A DNA stretch of 64,000 bases from Ephemerocybe angulata. Lineage: Eukaryota; Basidiomycota; Agaricomycetes; Agaricales; Psathyrellaceae. Numbering within the stretch: position 1 is the first letter of the stretch; every line of letters starts with the position of its first letter. The DNA is taken from assembly GCA_013368325.1 (NCBI GenBank), contig JAACJK010000011.1:248001-312000 (forward strand), given 5' to 3'. Below the pieces are notes generated by a model. That model had not been told where the DNA came from and ran no database searches. It was given only the letters and a program-made list of their open reading frames with translations. The position numbers were made by a program, and so were the translations under genes. Shown one piece after another: positions 37,901 to 48,766 of the stretch.

Positions 37901-39741
37901 GGCGACTTATTAAACAAGGCCAGTATGTATAATCCCAGTTTCTTCGTGACAGCATTGACTGACAGTGACGCAAAGATGACGGGACGATAGTCACTCGCCT
38001 TGCAGACATATGCATCAAGGACGGTGATGGGGACCTGCGAAAAGAAACACTTCGATTGCTCAAGTCCATCTTCGACAAACGTATGTTATCCTCCTAAGAA
38101 ATCGCAGTGAATGGCTAACATACTCGACGTGCAGAGCGTTTCCAGGATGCTATTAAAGCATCCTTGTCGAAGGTCATCGAATCCGCCATGAAGGAGCCCG
38201 AATCTGCCAAATATCGCCCCAATGCAATCGAGGCAATCCGCAGCCTAACCGACGGCAATGCAGATGGTTAGTCTTCATTTCGATGTAGTTTGCCTTGTCG
38301 CTAACAGGGCACGGATCTAGACCAGTACGACCGATTCAAAGAAATAGTGTCCCCATCCATTTCGCCGTTGATGAAGATGACGCTGCTCGTCACCGACAAG
38401 GATCACGAGAATCTCAGGAAAGAAGCTGAAGACATCCTCCTTGACAATCTCACCGCGTCTACTACTGAAAGTGAGCCTTCATCGACTTGAACCTGGTATC
38501 CATTTAACAGGAAATTAGCGAAACTGAATAGGGATGTATTGACCATGATCCCGACGATGATACCTACAATTACCGTCGAAGGTAAGAGCATTGCACTGCA
38601 ACTTGCAGAAGGCCGTAAGTCATTTCAAACCTTCCACCGCTACGACGTATTCTCTGATCCTTTCCTCAGTTGTCATCTCGGACGATACTGCCGCATCTAT
38701 CGCTCACGCCCTCGCACCTATTCTGCGGAATGCGTCATCTTTTGCCCGTGCGACTGCAATTGAACTCTTGTCGAGAATCTATTCGCGCCATCGTGAGTAT
38801 TGAAAATGTCTCCACCCCGAGACCTCCGAAGGCCCGAACCTCTAAATCTTGTTTCCAGGACAATCCAAACCTCGACTTATCGAGTCAGCCATTCCAGAAA
38901 TCATTACTCTGGCGCTCGATGACAAGGATGATGTGGGAGGTATCCGAGCGACAGCAATCCGCCTCCTTGTGGCGCTTTCGGGGGCTTCCGCAGGTGAGTT
39001 GCGTATTTCTATACCGTGCGTCCCCTTTCTGACCAAATCTCGAAAGATACAAAAGATTCTGAGCACAACAGCACTTTATCATATTCAACGAGCGGCCCCG
39101 TCCTGAAGCAGATCACGCCCCTCGCGACAAAGTTCATGACGCTGTTGGACAATGAGAATCTAAGGCCCTCGGTCGTCGAATTGCTCTCTTTGATGTCGAC
39201 AGAAGCCGCAGGTGCGTTGCGTTACGATGCAGCCTTTTATCGATCTAAAGATCATACACCGCAGTGCGAAAAACTATATCACTCCAAATAATCACGCTAG
39301 CGTTCGGCCCAGAAAGCCTCGCCCTCGTTGGCCATGCTGAACTTCTGGCTAGATTAATCTCAGATGGTACACTCGACCACTTTTTTTTCTGCGTTCAACT
39401 AACTCACCTCTCCTACAGGACGCTTCGCAGATGAACCCACAGACCATGTCATGCTTTTCCTCGCTTCGGCCATGGTGACAAGACCGAAGCTTGCGCCTCA
39501 ACGATATCAAATCCTGACGGCGCTTTGGTGTCGCTACGGCTCCAAGGTAATGGCCTACGACGCTGACGCTAAAACTCTGAAGAACAAAGAACTTGTCGAT
39601 TGGTTCACATTTGCGCTATTTGGGCGGCATGCCACGATCCACGAGGTTCCCGCATGGACTGCACGTACTGGGATTTGGCTTCCAGTTACAGTTGTACCCC
39701 CAACACCAGAACCGACTCCTCTCGCCGCTTCAGAAACCTAA
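31930..39741 (+). CDS. DUF6535 membrane domain fused to long HEAT/ARM-repeat scaffold
   Basis: Very intron-rich. Exon 1 (31930-31965, MGTETEGKDGTA) is followed by an exon to about 32311 and a long exon from about 32354. The N-terminal part is a DUF6535 domain: WNTGLDSLLIFAGLFAGIVSSF, then WVLSLYTTLFSAIMGVLAKAW, VLILVPLLVQIAAFLFLVGL and TLLAFCISGAAIYFVMTCIP, giving about four membrane segments. After about residue 450 come more than twenty short exons encoding amphipathic helical pairs typical of HEAT/ARM repeats, ending FTFALFGRHATIHEVP and ET-stop at 39741. One intron near 33629-33700 appears to be GC-AG (AAAG|GCAAGC), restoring frame into TLSASETGRTSEW. The repeat half is paralogous to the gene at 1-2759 but ends without NADAR. 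DUF6535 is common and expanded in Agaricomycetes. Its function is unknown. Confidence 0.75.
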
Positions 39742-40002
39742 TGTAGTTTAACCTTAAGACTTATCGTGATTGCTGTCTACTTTACACGGTTTGAGCAGTG
39801 AACTCAATGCTCTGCCGGAAACTACCATGGCTCCCTGTGTGGCTGCTAGAGCGTGAGAGTTCCTTACTAACCGGCTACGACGCAAGTGGCTTGAGCGCTT
39901 AACCAACCTTAGTTCAACTCCAGTGTGCTCCCAGCGTCGAAGTCCTCCGCGATTTGACCGTCCTGCGATAAATATCATCGTCGCTATATCACTCCACTCG
40001 GT

Positions 40003-40226
40003 ATGCAGCTGGAAGATACCCCTCTTGGTCACCTCTTCATCACCAACGACGAACCAACCTCAAGCGAGGTTGAGCGGTTGCATCGGGGCGTGGGCAGAAT
40101 AACGAGGAGGATGGGCAAGATTGGGACGATCTCTTTGGAAAAATCCGTAGCTCTGGAAATTCAGGAACTTGAAGGCAAGCTACAGCAAATCCGGGGCGCT
40201 CTTTCGCCCCTGCGGAGGGTTCCCAT
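40003..40226 (+). pseudogene. 5' fragment of an F-box gene split by the RecQ/DUF6589 element
   Basis: ATG 40003 opens a frame ending ...LQQIRGALSPLRRVPI, the coiled-coil plus LSPLRRVPI.. start that precedes the F-box in basidiomycete F-box proteins. The frame stops being F-box-like exactly at GGTTCCCAT (40218-40226). The continuation, starting with the same nine bases, is at 46325. Joined across the element, the two parts are in frame and give an F-box core VPIEVLGDIF. The gene is therefore interrupted, probably recently, because neither part has other damage. Confidence 0.8.
40218..40226. repeat. Left copy of 9-bp target-site duplication
   Basis: GGTTCCCAT, identical to 46325-46333. It directly abuts the first base of the inserted element. 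Confidence 0.85.
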
Positions 40227-40452
40227 TAGTCTGAGCCGTACCTGGCGCCAAGACCATAGGAGGGGAGGGAGTTTGAAAATTTGATGTCGGCCGCGCGGCC
40301 ACGAACCAAGAACACGGCTCAATCCCTAATTAGTGTGATTGCAAGCGCGCCTCTAGCAGAAATACACGTCTCTTGCCTTTACACTCACAACCTAACCCTC
40401 CACACTCTTTTTATACCCTTTCTAATGACTATATACCCTTTATAACTTATCT

Positions 40453-42533
40453 ATGGCGACTTCTGGAGAAGAATCCGACCGGTGGCTCCACGACGGACTC
40501 TGCGACGCGTTCAAGATTGAGAAACTTCGACCCTTCCAGTTTCAGCATGCCCTGGACCTATACAAAGGAAAAGACGTCTTCCTGACCATAGCAACGGGTG
40601 AAGGAAAGACCACCGTACTCCTTTCGCCGCTTATTGCCGCGAAATTGAAGCTTGAGGAGGGTATTGGCATTGCTGTTGTGCCGACGAAGGCCCTGGCCCA
40701 GCAATTGGTGCGCACACTTCTCGCTTCTCGCACATTTTGTCAATTGACCTCTAACGTTGACCACAGGAAAAGACTGCGAGGGCAGTAGGTCTCGACGCCC
40801 TCTCCGTAACTGAGGATACCCTACGAGAAGCCGATGCCCTGGGTAACGACCTTTTCAAGGTCCTCGCGCTGGATGGTAGAGTACGGCTCGCCATCATGAG
40901 TCCACAGATGCTCCGAAGCCAGCGCTTTAACAACTGGGTGAAGGTCAGCACTATCCGGAACTCAGTACGGTGGATGCTAGTCGACGAAGCGCACCTCGTT
41001 CTCGAGACTACAAGCACATTCTGTGTTCCCTACGGCGACATAATCCTCATGCGAAGCCGGCTACCCTCATCCGTGGTCTGGTGTGCCGTGACTGGCTCCG
41101 TCACCCTCTCCAACGCACCAAAGGCCGCCGTCCTCTTGGGATTTCGCCCAGGTCACTACGTCGACGCACGCTATCGCTTGGACAGACCAAAGATCAAGTA
41201 CATCCCGCGCATTCTCCAACATCCCTTCACTACTGGCGAGTTTCTGGACACCTCCTTCACCATCTCTCCAACTATCACTTCAGCCCAAGACATCACCCCC
41301 ACACTCATTTTCACTGATACAATCGCAACTTCACATGCCATTATGTGTTTCCTCGATACCCTAATACCGACATCTGTCCCTAACCGCACCCAAATAATCA
41401 AACTTTATAATTCTCTCATGCCTATCGAGTATCGCCAAAGATTTGTGCAAGATATCACCACCGGAACAACACTACGTATCGGAATCGTGACGGATTCGCT
41501 CACGTACGGACTCGATATCCCCAACCTCCCTCGTGTCATTGTCTTTGATTTGTGCGCCTCGCCCGAGATCATGAAGCAGAAGATGGGCCGTTGCGGGAGA
41601 GATGGAAAGCCTGCCACGGTCATCACCTACGCCCCATCTTGGGTACAGGAAGTGTCAGGAAGCGAGTCCCAAACTCAGAAAGCAAAGGACGAAGCTAAAC
41701 GCCGAAATGCATTACCTCCAATGCTTCGGAAATGGTTCAATCCCACCTTGCTAGAATGCCCGCGGTATACGGACAACAAGTACTACGGCGACGACTTCAT
41801 TCAGCACGACAATTGCTGCGTAGTCTGCGATCCAGGGCCCGAGCAAGACACTGACCGAGAAATCATCGACGGATGGAAGGAGCGACTGGAGAACCAGAAA
41901 TCCGGCACAGAAAGCACGAAACTTCCGCGGTCCGACGGCACGTACCGCGCACTTATTCCGGCAGAGCGTGAAGCGCTCAAGCAGGATCTGATTTCGTGGC
42001 GCTCGCGGATTTGGAGAACCCTTCGACGGGCTGGAAGCGCAGCAGATGCGCACACTCCCGCAGAGATCTTCTTCCCTTCCCATATTCTCACATCCCTCGT
42101 AAATCACGCGCACATATGCTCTGAGTTTTCCCGGTTCAAGCTCACGGTGCAAGACTGGAAACACCTCGACACGAAGCACGCCAAGAAGCTATACAAATTT
42201 CTTGTAACAAAGCTCGTACCGTACAAGAAAGACACGCCCGCCAAATCGGTAGTCACAGATCCCAACAGCCGTCAGCCACTCCAGGCTGTGTCGAACCCCG
42301 ATCGCAACCTTCCAGGAACTTCAGCCCCAGAGCAAGACACACGCACAAGAATAGCACTGTCAGGAAACACAAGGCTCGTGCTCGGTGCACACCCAGCAGT
42401 CAGCAGTACTACGGCACCGGCAAGTACTGTAGGAGGCACAAAGCGAAAGGGGAGCTTAACTGGTGTGACAACAACCAGGTTATCCAAGCGGACTCGTTTG
42501 GCCAGGGGCAAAGAGAACATTGATAGTACTTAA
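40453..42533 (+). CDS. RecQ-like DEAH helicase encoded by the transposon
   Basis: Two exons joined across a 59-nt intron at 40708-40766. Motif 0 region: LRPFQFQHALDLYKGKDVF. Walker A: ATGEGKTT. Ia: VVPTKALAQQL. DEAH box: RWMLVDEAHLVLE. III: WCAVTGS. Motifs V/VI: IVTDSLTYGLDIPNLPRVIV and QKMGRCGRDGKPA, the last being RecQ-like. A Cys cluster (NCCVVCD near residue 410, with an upstream Cys) may be a reduced RecQ zinc-binding region. The C-terminus is basic (TKRKGSL, LSKRTRLARGK) and probably nuclear. About 670 residues. It lies entirely within the 9-bp-duplication-bounded element and faces the DUF6589 gene. Such RecQ-like genes are very numerous in some Agaricomycetes. A role in transposition (end unwinding or repair of the excision gap) is inferred. 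Confidence 0.85.
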
Positions 42534-42540
42534 TTACAGC

Positions 42541-45500
42541 TTATTCTAAATTACCGCCGACAAATGAATCAATCGATGTTTCCCCTCCTTCCATGATGAT
42601 GGGATTGGATGGAAGCGTAGCCCGATTGCTGTTAGCCTCCGAATCGTCCATCCCCTCTTCCGCACCTGGCCCATCGTTCACAGTCCGCCTGATAAATGTA
42701 TCCAGCTTCCCAGAGGAAAGAATGTCGATCCCCTTCGCAAATTCGTCGATTACTTCATACGGTTGAGTACGACCTGACTGGTGAGCAAGGACTTTTTCGC
42801 TTCGGTAGTGCTCTCCCAATATGTTGATGTCTGTTTGTTTTTCGGGGTCGGAGTGCGAGTAGCTCTTCTTCCGTATCCCAAAGACACCGGGAAACAGGTC
42901 ACGAAGAAGACTGAATCCACCGATGTTAAGTCCAACGGCTTCCGCGAGATGCTTTGAGTCGAAACTGTGGCTTTTGGAATTGAACAGGCGCTTCAACCAG
43001 AAATTGAAATGCTCTTGGAGTAAGTCCAGCTCAAACCAATGTCCGGGTTTACCTGACGGATTGACGAGGTAATTGTTGAGGACAGCCTCTTTGAGCCCTT
43101 CAGAAAACTCGTAGAGGAAGTTGCACGCAAGTTCCAGCATCTCGTTTCCATAGTTGGTACACCCAGCACCCCAGAAGGAGAATCGGAGCAGCTAAATTAA
43201 ATCCACCCGCCGCCGCACGTCAGAGTCAATTGATTTGCCGTAGTTTGTTTAGTCGCACCTTTATAACTTCAAAAACACGCCCAATATCCCCTTCTGCAAT
43301 GGCAGCACAGACTTCCAGATACCAAAAGGTGGCGCGCATGAAGTTGATAGTGTTCGCGAGTGACTCGTCTGGCTCGAGCGCCTGTTTAGGCGCCTGACTC
43401 CGTGATTGATCTGAACCGACCTCTGAGCCACCGGAATCTTCGGATTCGGACTCTGATTGACTGTCTAGGCTCGAACCAACTGGATCCTTCGCTGCTTCGG
43501 CAGCAGCAGCTGTCAGGTACTTCTGGTAGACCTTCAAGGCCAGGGTACGGAGGTACTCGAAGTTGCACCCTGCGAGTTCTGCATTGGCGGTAAAACATGC
43601 TTGGAGCCCATCAAGAAGTTTCACGTTCGCCTCATCTTCCTTCCCCGTAACCTTCTCGCACTCTAGCCTATAGAGAGTGTTTAAAATACATGTCAGAATG
43701 GAATAAAGTTTAGCTTACCTCAAAGCAGATAGAATCAGTGCCTCAAAGACGTCTTCTAGGATGTGATGAGCCGGATAGAAGTCACACTTTTTCTCGTTGA
43801 ACTTTTCGCGTCGCAAGGCGTGTATATCGTGCCGAAGGCCGTTAACTCCTTCTCCGACTATGGGTGACCAGTTCATCCGGATTATGGCCTTTTGCAAGTT
43901 CCATTTTAGGTGCCAGAGCTGAATAATCGGGAGGACCCAATCGTGGCGGTCGTAAGCTGTGTCCGTCTTTGCCATGTACCGCTTGAGTTTGCGCATCCGG
44001 TCAATTGTTAACTGGTCCCCGCAGACCATGATAACCCAGCGATGGGTCCACGTTGGAAGTATTCTGAGCTGTCCGATCATGAGATTATGGAGTACATCCT
44101 GAGTGCCGGCGGTCGTCGCTTCGTTGATCGCAGTCGGGCGCATTGGGATAATCGTGCTCTTGCGCAATCGTAAGGGGTGAACGGCACTCTCCTTGGAGAA
44201 GAAGAGGTCCACGTCGCCCTGGAACCGCTGGAGGGCTGGCACATGCTTAACCCATACTCGAAGAATAGTGCCCACCCCGGTCAATTGAATATGCTCCCAA
44301 TTGATGTCCTTCCAAAGAACGTCAACCGTCAATTCCTGGCGCCGCTTTTTGCGCTGAGCATCGAGTAGTGGTTCTGAGCTGAGGGCCCCCGGTGGGACGT
44401 CCTCCAGTTGAATCAACGTAGCTGCGGTTCCGCTTTGCATTTCGTCATTGTGGTAAGATGTGTGTTGCCAGGCTCGGCGCATTTTGTTCACGTTATCGAA
44501 CAGGAGGAGGAAGGTGGGCTGTCCGTCCTGCAGGAGGCAGCCAAATGCCTGCAAATATGTGTTGGTATCGCTTGCTAGGATGTGTAGAGTTGCCAGGATC
44601 GTATCGTAAGCCACTGTGAGTCCCATCCGACCGAGTATCGAAATGATATCGCGATTTGCGTTGCACGTAAAGAGAAAGATTCCGATGACTGTTTGAAAGA
44701 CGATCGCATATTTGTAGCGAAAAAATAGAAGCATTAGGATCGTGACGGTTACACCCTGAAAGATATTAATACGGGAAAGTATTAACCATGTTACAAGAAC
44801 TCACGAGCCAAGGATCTCGCCGAGTATTTATTGGAACACCTGAGATGGATGGAGGGGCTGTCCCGAGAAACGGCGATGAAGTCGGCTTTTCTGGGAGCGC
44901 ATCCTCGTCTTCTGAGCAAGTCGCGACTTCATCCTGTTCATCCTTGTCGCTTTCTCCCGCGAGGCTCTCAGGAAGGTACTGTGGTGGACTGGAGGGCGGC
45001 AATGGCGCTTGGATGTCATCCGATGACTGTGGAATTACTCGTGCTTGCTGAACTCGCTTCCTGGTGTTCTCGTTGACAGCGACAGTCGAGAAGATTGTGA
45101 AGAGGGCGGGTGCCGTTGTGGCGAGTGTTTCTTGGCTAGACGTAATGCTCCAGGTCGTCAGATTGCTCCAGGTAAGGATATCGCGAGGTGCTCGAGTAAA
45201 TCCAAGCGCAAGCTTTAGCAGCTGCTCGCTTTCTTCATCAATAACCTCTACAATCTTTCCAAGGCTCCAATTGAGCAGGGCGTGCTTCGTGCAAGTATAC
45301 GCCGGTAGTTCTTGACTGTAATTTCCATCCAAGCGAACCGAAGGAGGTAGGGCATACGACGGTATTGTAAACGGAGGGGCGTTGAGTGCGACCTTGCCAT
45401 CGAGATTGAGTCGGGACTTCTCATGCCGAAAAAAGTGTTCGACAATGGCGACGGGGTGTTCATCGGGTTTCTCTCCTTGAGCGGCCAGAAAAGACTTGAT

Positions 45501-46115
45501 TCCCTTTGCAACACCAGTGTATTGGGAGAACGAGTACTTCCCCGAGAAGTATACATCGAATAATTCGCCGAAAGAGGAGAATCCAGCCTGACGCATGCAC
45601 CTGTACACAATCGCCGCCCTCATCTCTGCATTGACCTTCTCTGAGTGCGGAAAGACATAGCTCGAGCCTAGCCGCCACCGATCGTCCCTGCCCTTTCCGT
45701 TTCCTTTGTAGATGATCCCTCGGAACAACCCAGCAGCAAAAAGCTTCTCCTCGCCATCCCGCAAACGTGAAAGGTCGTCGACAGTGGGCGAGCCTGCGCG
45801 AGCTAGAACTGGAACAGCCGGTGCAGGGGAAGGGGGACCGAGTGACGGCGGGATTGCAGCCGAGTATGCGGGCCATGGGGTGGCGTAAACTGGGTAGGGG
45901 TAGGGGTAGTGCCCAGAGGGGACTTGGCCAGGAGTTGCAGGGAAGTGAAGGGGTGAAGGAGACGCGACGTTCCAGGGGGAAGAATGGTACTGGGTTCCGG
46001 AGACGGGAACGGGCTGCGCGATGGGAATTTGCTGGGAACTAGGGTGGCGCTGGGGTGTCCTGAATGTGTTGTATGTGTTCGATTCTTCATCCGTGGCCCC
46101 AGGGGGTGGATCCAT
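42541..46115 (-). CDS. DUF6589 protein, candidate transposase
   Basis: Exon 1 (46115-44805) starts MDPPPGATDEESNTYN with a Pro/Ser-rich disordered N-terminus, then a helical region (AEMRAAIVYRCMRQAGFSSF). An intron (acceptor at about 44758) leads to the DUF6589 core: LMLLFFRYKYAIVFQTVIGI, GRMGLTVAYDT, LLLFDNVNKMRRAWQ, GTAATLIQLED, VIMVCGDQLTIDRMRKLKR and IQLWHLKWNLQKAII. Further exons give NNYLVNPSGKPGHWFELDLL and QEHFNFWLKRLFNSKSHSFD. The Asp residues in FDN (about 44496) and CGDQ (about 44016) and the Glu in LLQEHFN (about 43013) sit at strand ends or on a helix, as in the D-D-E triad of RNase H-fold transposases. DUF6589 proteins are abundant in Agaricomycetes and uncharacterised. Transposase function is inferred from the flanking target duplication. 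Confidence 0.8.
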
Positions 46116-46324
46116 ACTGCTAGATGGGCGGACGATACAAGCGCGCTATCTAAATCGCCCCTATCAGGGCACCATCAATCTCGGCCCCCTTCGGCATGCT
46201 GACACAAATCATTTATTCAAACTCAGCCCCCTCCCACTGCCAAGACCGGGGTTATCGACCAGACTCTATATCAAGTGAGAACGAACTCTTCTTCTCAGAT
46301 ACTAGAGTCTGGTTTGCGAGACTA

Positions 46325-46333
46325 GGTTCCCAT
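46325..46333. repeat. Right copy of 9-bp target-site duplication
   Basis: GGTTCCCAT, identical to 40218-40226. It is the first sequence after the element's terminal AGACTA. Confidence 0.85.
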
Positions 46334-47744
46334 CGAAGTTCTTGGAGATATCTTCAGAATCTCGCTGCCCGACGATACCGCGAACAAGGCAGGCCGGCAG
46401 GCGCTCATTGCGCTTTGCCTTGTGTGCCAAAGGTGGCGAACTGCGGCATGGGCTACCCATGGTCTCTGGACGCGCCTCGAACTCCTCTACCGACCTGAAG
46501 GGTTTTGTCATCAGAAAGCGGCCTTGTGGTTAAGCCGCTCAGGAACCTTTCCAAGGTCCCTCCGCTTACACCACGATGGATTAGATCTGGAAGTCTCAGC
46601 ATCGTGCTCTGGAAAATGCACATGCACCAAGCTGACTTCCGAGTTGGCCAAATTCCTTTCGTGTGGTCCGACCCTTGAAGAATTGGCCCTCGAGTTTTCG
46701 AACACCATTTGTTGGCTGAGGCTTATGTGCTCACTGCAGTGCCTCAGGGCCTCGAGTCAAGTTAGGTCCGGGTCGCAAAGCAGCACAATTTCTCCGTGGG
46801 ACTCGCTGCGTTCCCTGTCGATCGGATTCAGCTCCAAGGGTTGGCCGACGCATCCTCCGAGTTTCGCAGAGCTTCCCCCAAACATCAGGACCTTCCGCTT
46901 CTACCTACCAGACGGACCGCGATTTACCCCGACCTTAAACTTTAGACGGGAGTTCCTACAGTCCCTGGCGGAATTCGAGCTTCGCTGCAACTGGCATTTT
47001 TCAGCCATTCACTCCATGCTCAAGTATTGCGAAAATGTAGAAGTCGCAACCCTGTGCTTCAATGCAAGCGGATTTCACCATCTAGGGCTTGACACAGACC
47101 TACCCCTCCATAAACTGAAAACTCTCCGTCTACGCAATGTTTCCTCGTTCGAACTCCTTCCCTTCCTCGCGCGTGCAGAAAATCTTTCCTACCTCGACAT
47201 CAGCTTCGAAGATAAGTCGCGAAAAGGCTTCCAGCTCATCGATCTCGACGATCTAGTTGTCGCGCGATGGCACATATTTGTTAAGACTCACGACCATCTC
47301 ATCACCCTCCGCCTTCACGGCGCCGTTATATATGAAAACGCGCTGGAGGAGCTGTTTGACCCCGCGGTGCCCTTCAAAACCCTTACCCACCTTACAATGG
47401 ACAACATTGTTTCCACTACCGAAGAAGGAAGAGAGTTCCCCGTTGATAGTCTAACCGACGGGGCATTTCCCTGCCTCCAGTCTCTCGAACTCCTCGAAGT
47501 GTCCGGCGAATTTTCTTTAAACAGGCTACTCAACGCTGTAGAGATACACCAGGCCCGTCTGAGTCGTGCGCCGAAGCGAGGGAGTACTTCTTTCAATTTG
47601 AAGGTGACATACTACAAATCTCGCTATGGACTTTTCTCGGACGTATACCCTGTTCAGCACAGCACGGATATTATAATTCGTGTAAGGAAACTGGTTGAGT
47701 CGGGTATAGTAGTAGATATAGGACCTATGTATGAGCATCTGTGA
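46325..47744 (+). pseudogene. 3' part of the split F-box/LRR gene
   Basis: From GGTTCCCATCGAAG the frame reads VPIEVLGDIFRISLP (F-box), ALCLVCQRWRTAAWATHGLW, then a 440-residue leucine-rich region with LRR-like segments (LPLHKLKTLRLRNVSSFELL, LSYLDISFED, PCLQSLELLEVSGE) and stop TGA at 47742-47744. No ATG precedes the F-box in frame. The true start is in the left fragment at 40003, now 6.1 kb away beyond the transposon. The intact frame implies the insertion is young. Precise excision would restore the gene. Confidence 0.8.
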
Positions 47745-47897
47745 CTCTGTTGTATGTATTCAACCACATGGATCAAGGTTTGGGATGACACTGGGAACTG
47801 GTCCGTCGATATTCTCTGCTATCCTTTTCCTTGCTATCCTTGTCTTACTCGTCGCGTGTTGGCTGACTCTTAGTAGGAAAGCCTGACACAACATAGA

Positions 47898-48308
47898 CTA
47901 CATTTCGATCATGATCCAAGAAGGATGGTCAGTACACAGGAACCTTAAGCATCTGAATAGAAACTGACAGGTATCCCTTTCCAGCATGTATCCAAGGTAT
48001 CGCATAGTTGGAAAGTCCTTCTCCGTGTTCAGCCTGGCTGCGAGAAACTTGACTCTTTGCATGTTATGGCGCAGCATGTTCGACCATGTGATGATCTCGC
48101 GATCCGTGAGGCAAATGGAAAGGGAAAGGAGTATGGCACTACGCTCTCGGAGGAGGTATTCCGCGACGTGCATGAACCCAAGGTCCAGAACCCTTTCCCC
48201 TTTACTTGAGCGCCACGCGGGGTCGAATGCGATTGCAGGGAGGCCTTTGATAGGATCGAGTTCAGAGAGTGGATCCAAAGCTATGGTTGGTTTAGGCCCA
48301 ATTTTCAT
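47898..48308 (-). CDS. Possible small gene or gene remnant, unknown
   Basis: A 136-codon open frame (MKIGPKPTIALDPLSELDPI...). The amino-acid composition is plausible (hydrophobic/charged alternation, RERSAILLSLSICLTDREII), but no family was recognised and no introns or homologous copy are visible in the window. A frame of similar length is open on the opposite strand, which weakens the case. It could be a decayed fragment of a longer gene. Confidence 0.2.
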   Translation of the reverse strand: MKIGPKPTIALDPLSELDPIKGLPAIAFDPAWRSSKGERVLDLGFMHVAEYLLRERSAILLSLSICLTDREIITWSNMLRHNMQRVKFLAARLNTEKDFPTMRYLGYMLERDTCQFLFRCLRFLCTDHPSWIMIEM

Positions 48309-48468
48309 CGTGATTCGTAGGAGGTGATAGGCAAGAACACTAGCGGTTCATTGACAGTCTTGATTACTATTGGACCGACCTCCTTGTGAATTGAAACATC
48401 AAGAGGAGCATGAGCTTTGTTAGGAGTCGTGAGAAACTGTGGCTCGTTCAATCAATCCAGTCGCGCCC

Positions 48469-48581
48469 GGGCGCCTACTTGCCATATATGAGGAGGATGT
48501 ACGCTTGAAGGGAACTCAAAAGAGACAAAAAATGGATGATTTGCGCTGGCGTGCTACTCTCTCGCTGGCGACGGGCGCCTA
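48469..48581 (+). repeat. Direct repeat flanking gene X, left copy
   Basis: Shares ACTTGCCATA.ATGAGGAGGA, ACGCTTG, GAACTCAAA, GCTGG.GTGCT and TGGCGA.GGGCGCCTA with 50246-50333. The two copies bracket the gene X segment. Confidence 0.55.
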
Positions 48582-48766
48582 CTAGCTACAGTCATCTAGG
48601 GTATGGTGGAACATAGAAGCAGCGTTGAGAAATTTGAGGGAGGGGTAGTGAGAGGGAGGGTGGATGAAAAAGTGAAACGGAGGTAGAGAGATGGGAAGGT
48701 TCAAGGGACTCATGGAAAGGATATCAGATTAACAATTATGGGTCCGCTAGAAAGTGGATGAAGCGA

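Larger units (their letters stand above)
40227..46324. mobile_element. 6.1-kb DNA transposon carrying RecQ-like helicase and DUF6589 genes
   Basis: It is bounded by perfect 9-bp direct repeats (GGTTCCCAT) inside an F-box gene. The left end starts TAGTCTGAGC. The right end finishes GCGAGACTA, whose reverse complement starts TAGTCTCGC, giving a 6-bp perfect terminal inverted repeat. The cargo is exactly two long intact genes in convergent orientation, with stop codons 7 bp apart. The lack of disabling changes in both genes and in the flanking F-box halves suggests recent movement. The duplication length and short inverted ends exclude Helitrons (no duplication) and fit a cut-and-paste element. 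I know no named superfamily with this gene pair, so the family assignment is open. Confidence 0.82.
47745..48766. other. Intergenic region with direct-repeat copy 1
   Basis: About 1 kb. It holds one weak ORF (listed separately), two reversed TARGCGCCC motifs (48469, 48573) and the left copy of a roughly 100-bp direct repeat. From about 48668 it matches 57004 onward. Confidence 0.45.

Noticed and set aside
40453..42533. Telomere-linked RecQ helicase (TLH) signalling a subtelomeric position
   Set aside because: The helicase lies inside an element with a 9-bp target duplication in an F-box gene, surrounded by ordinary housekeeping genes. No telomeric repeats are present.
40227..46324. Helitron
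   Set aside because: Helitrons make no target duplication, insert at AT and encode a Rep-Helicase fusion. None of this is seen.
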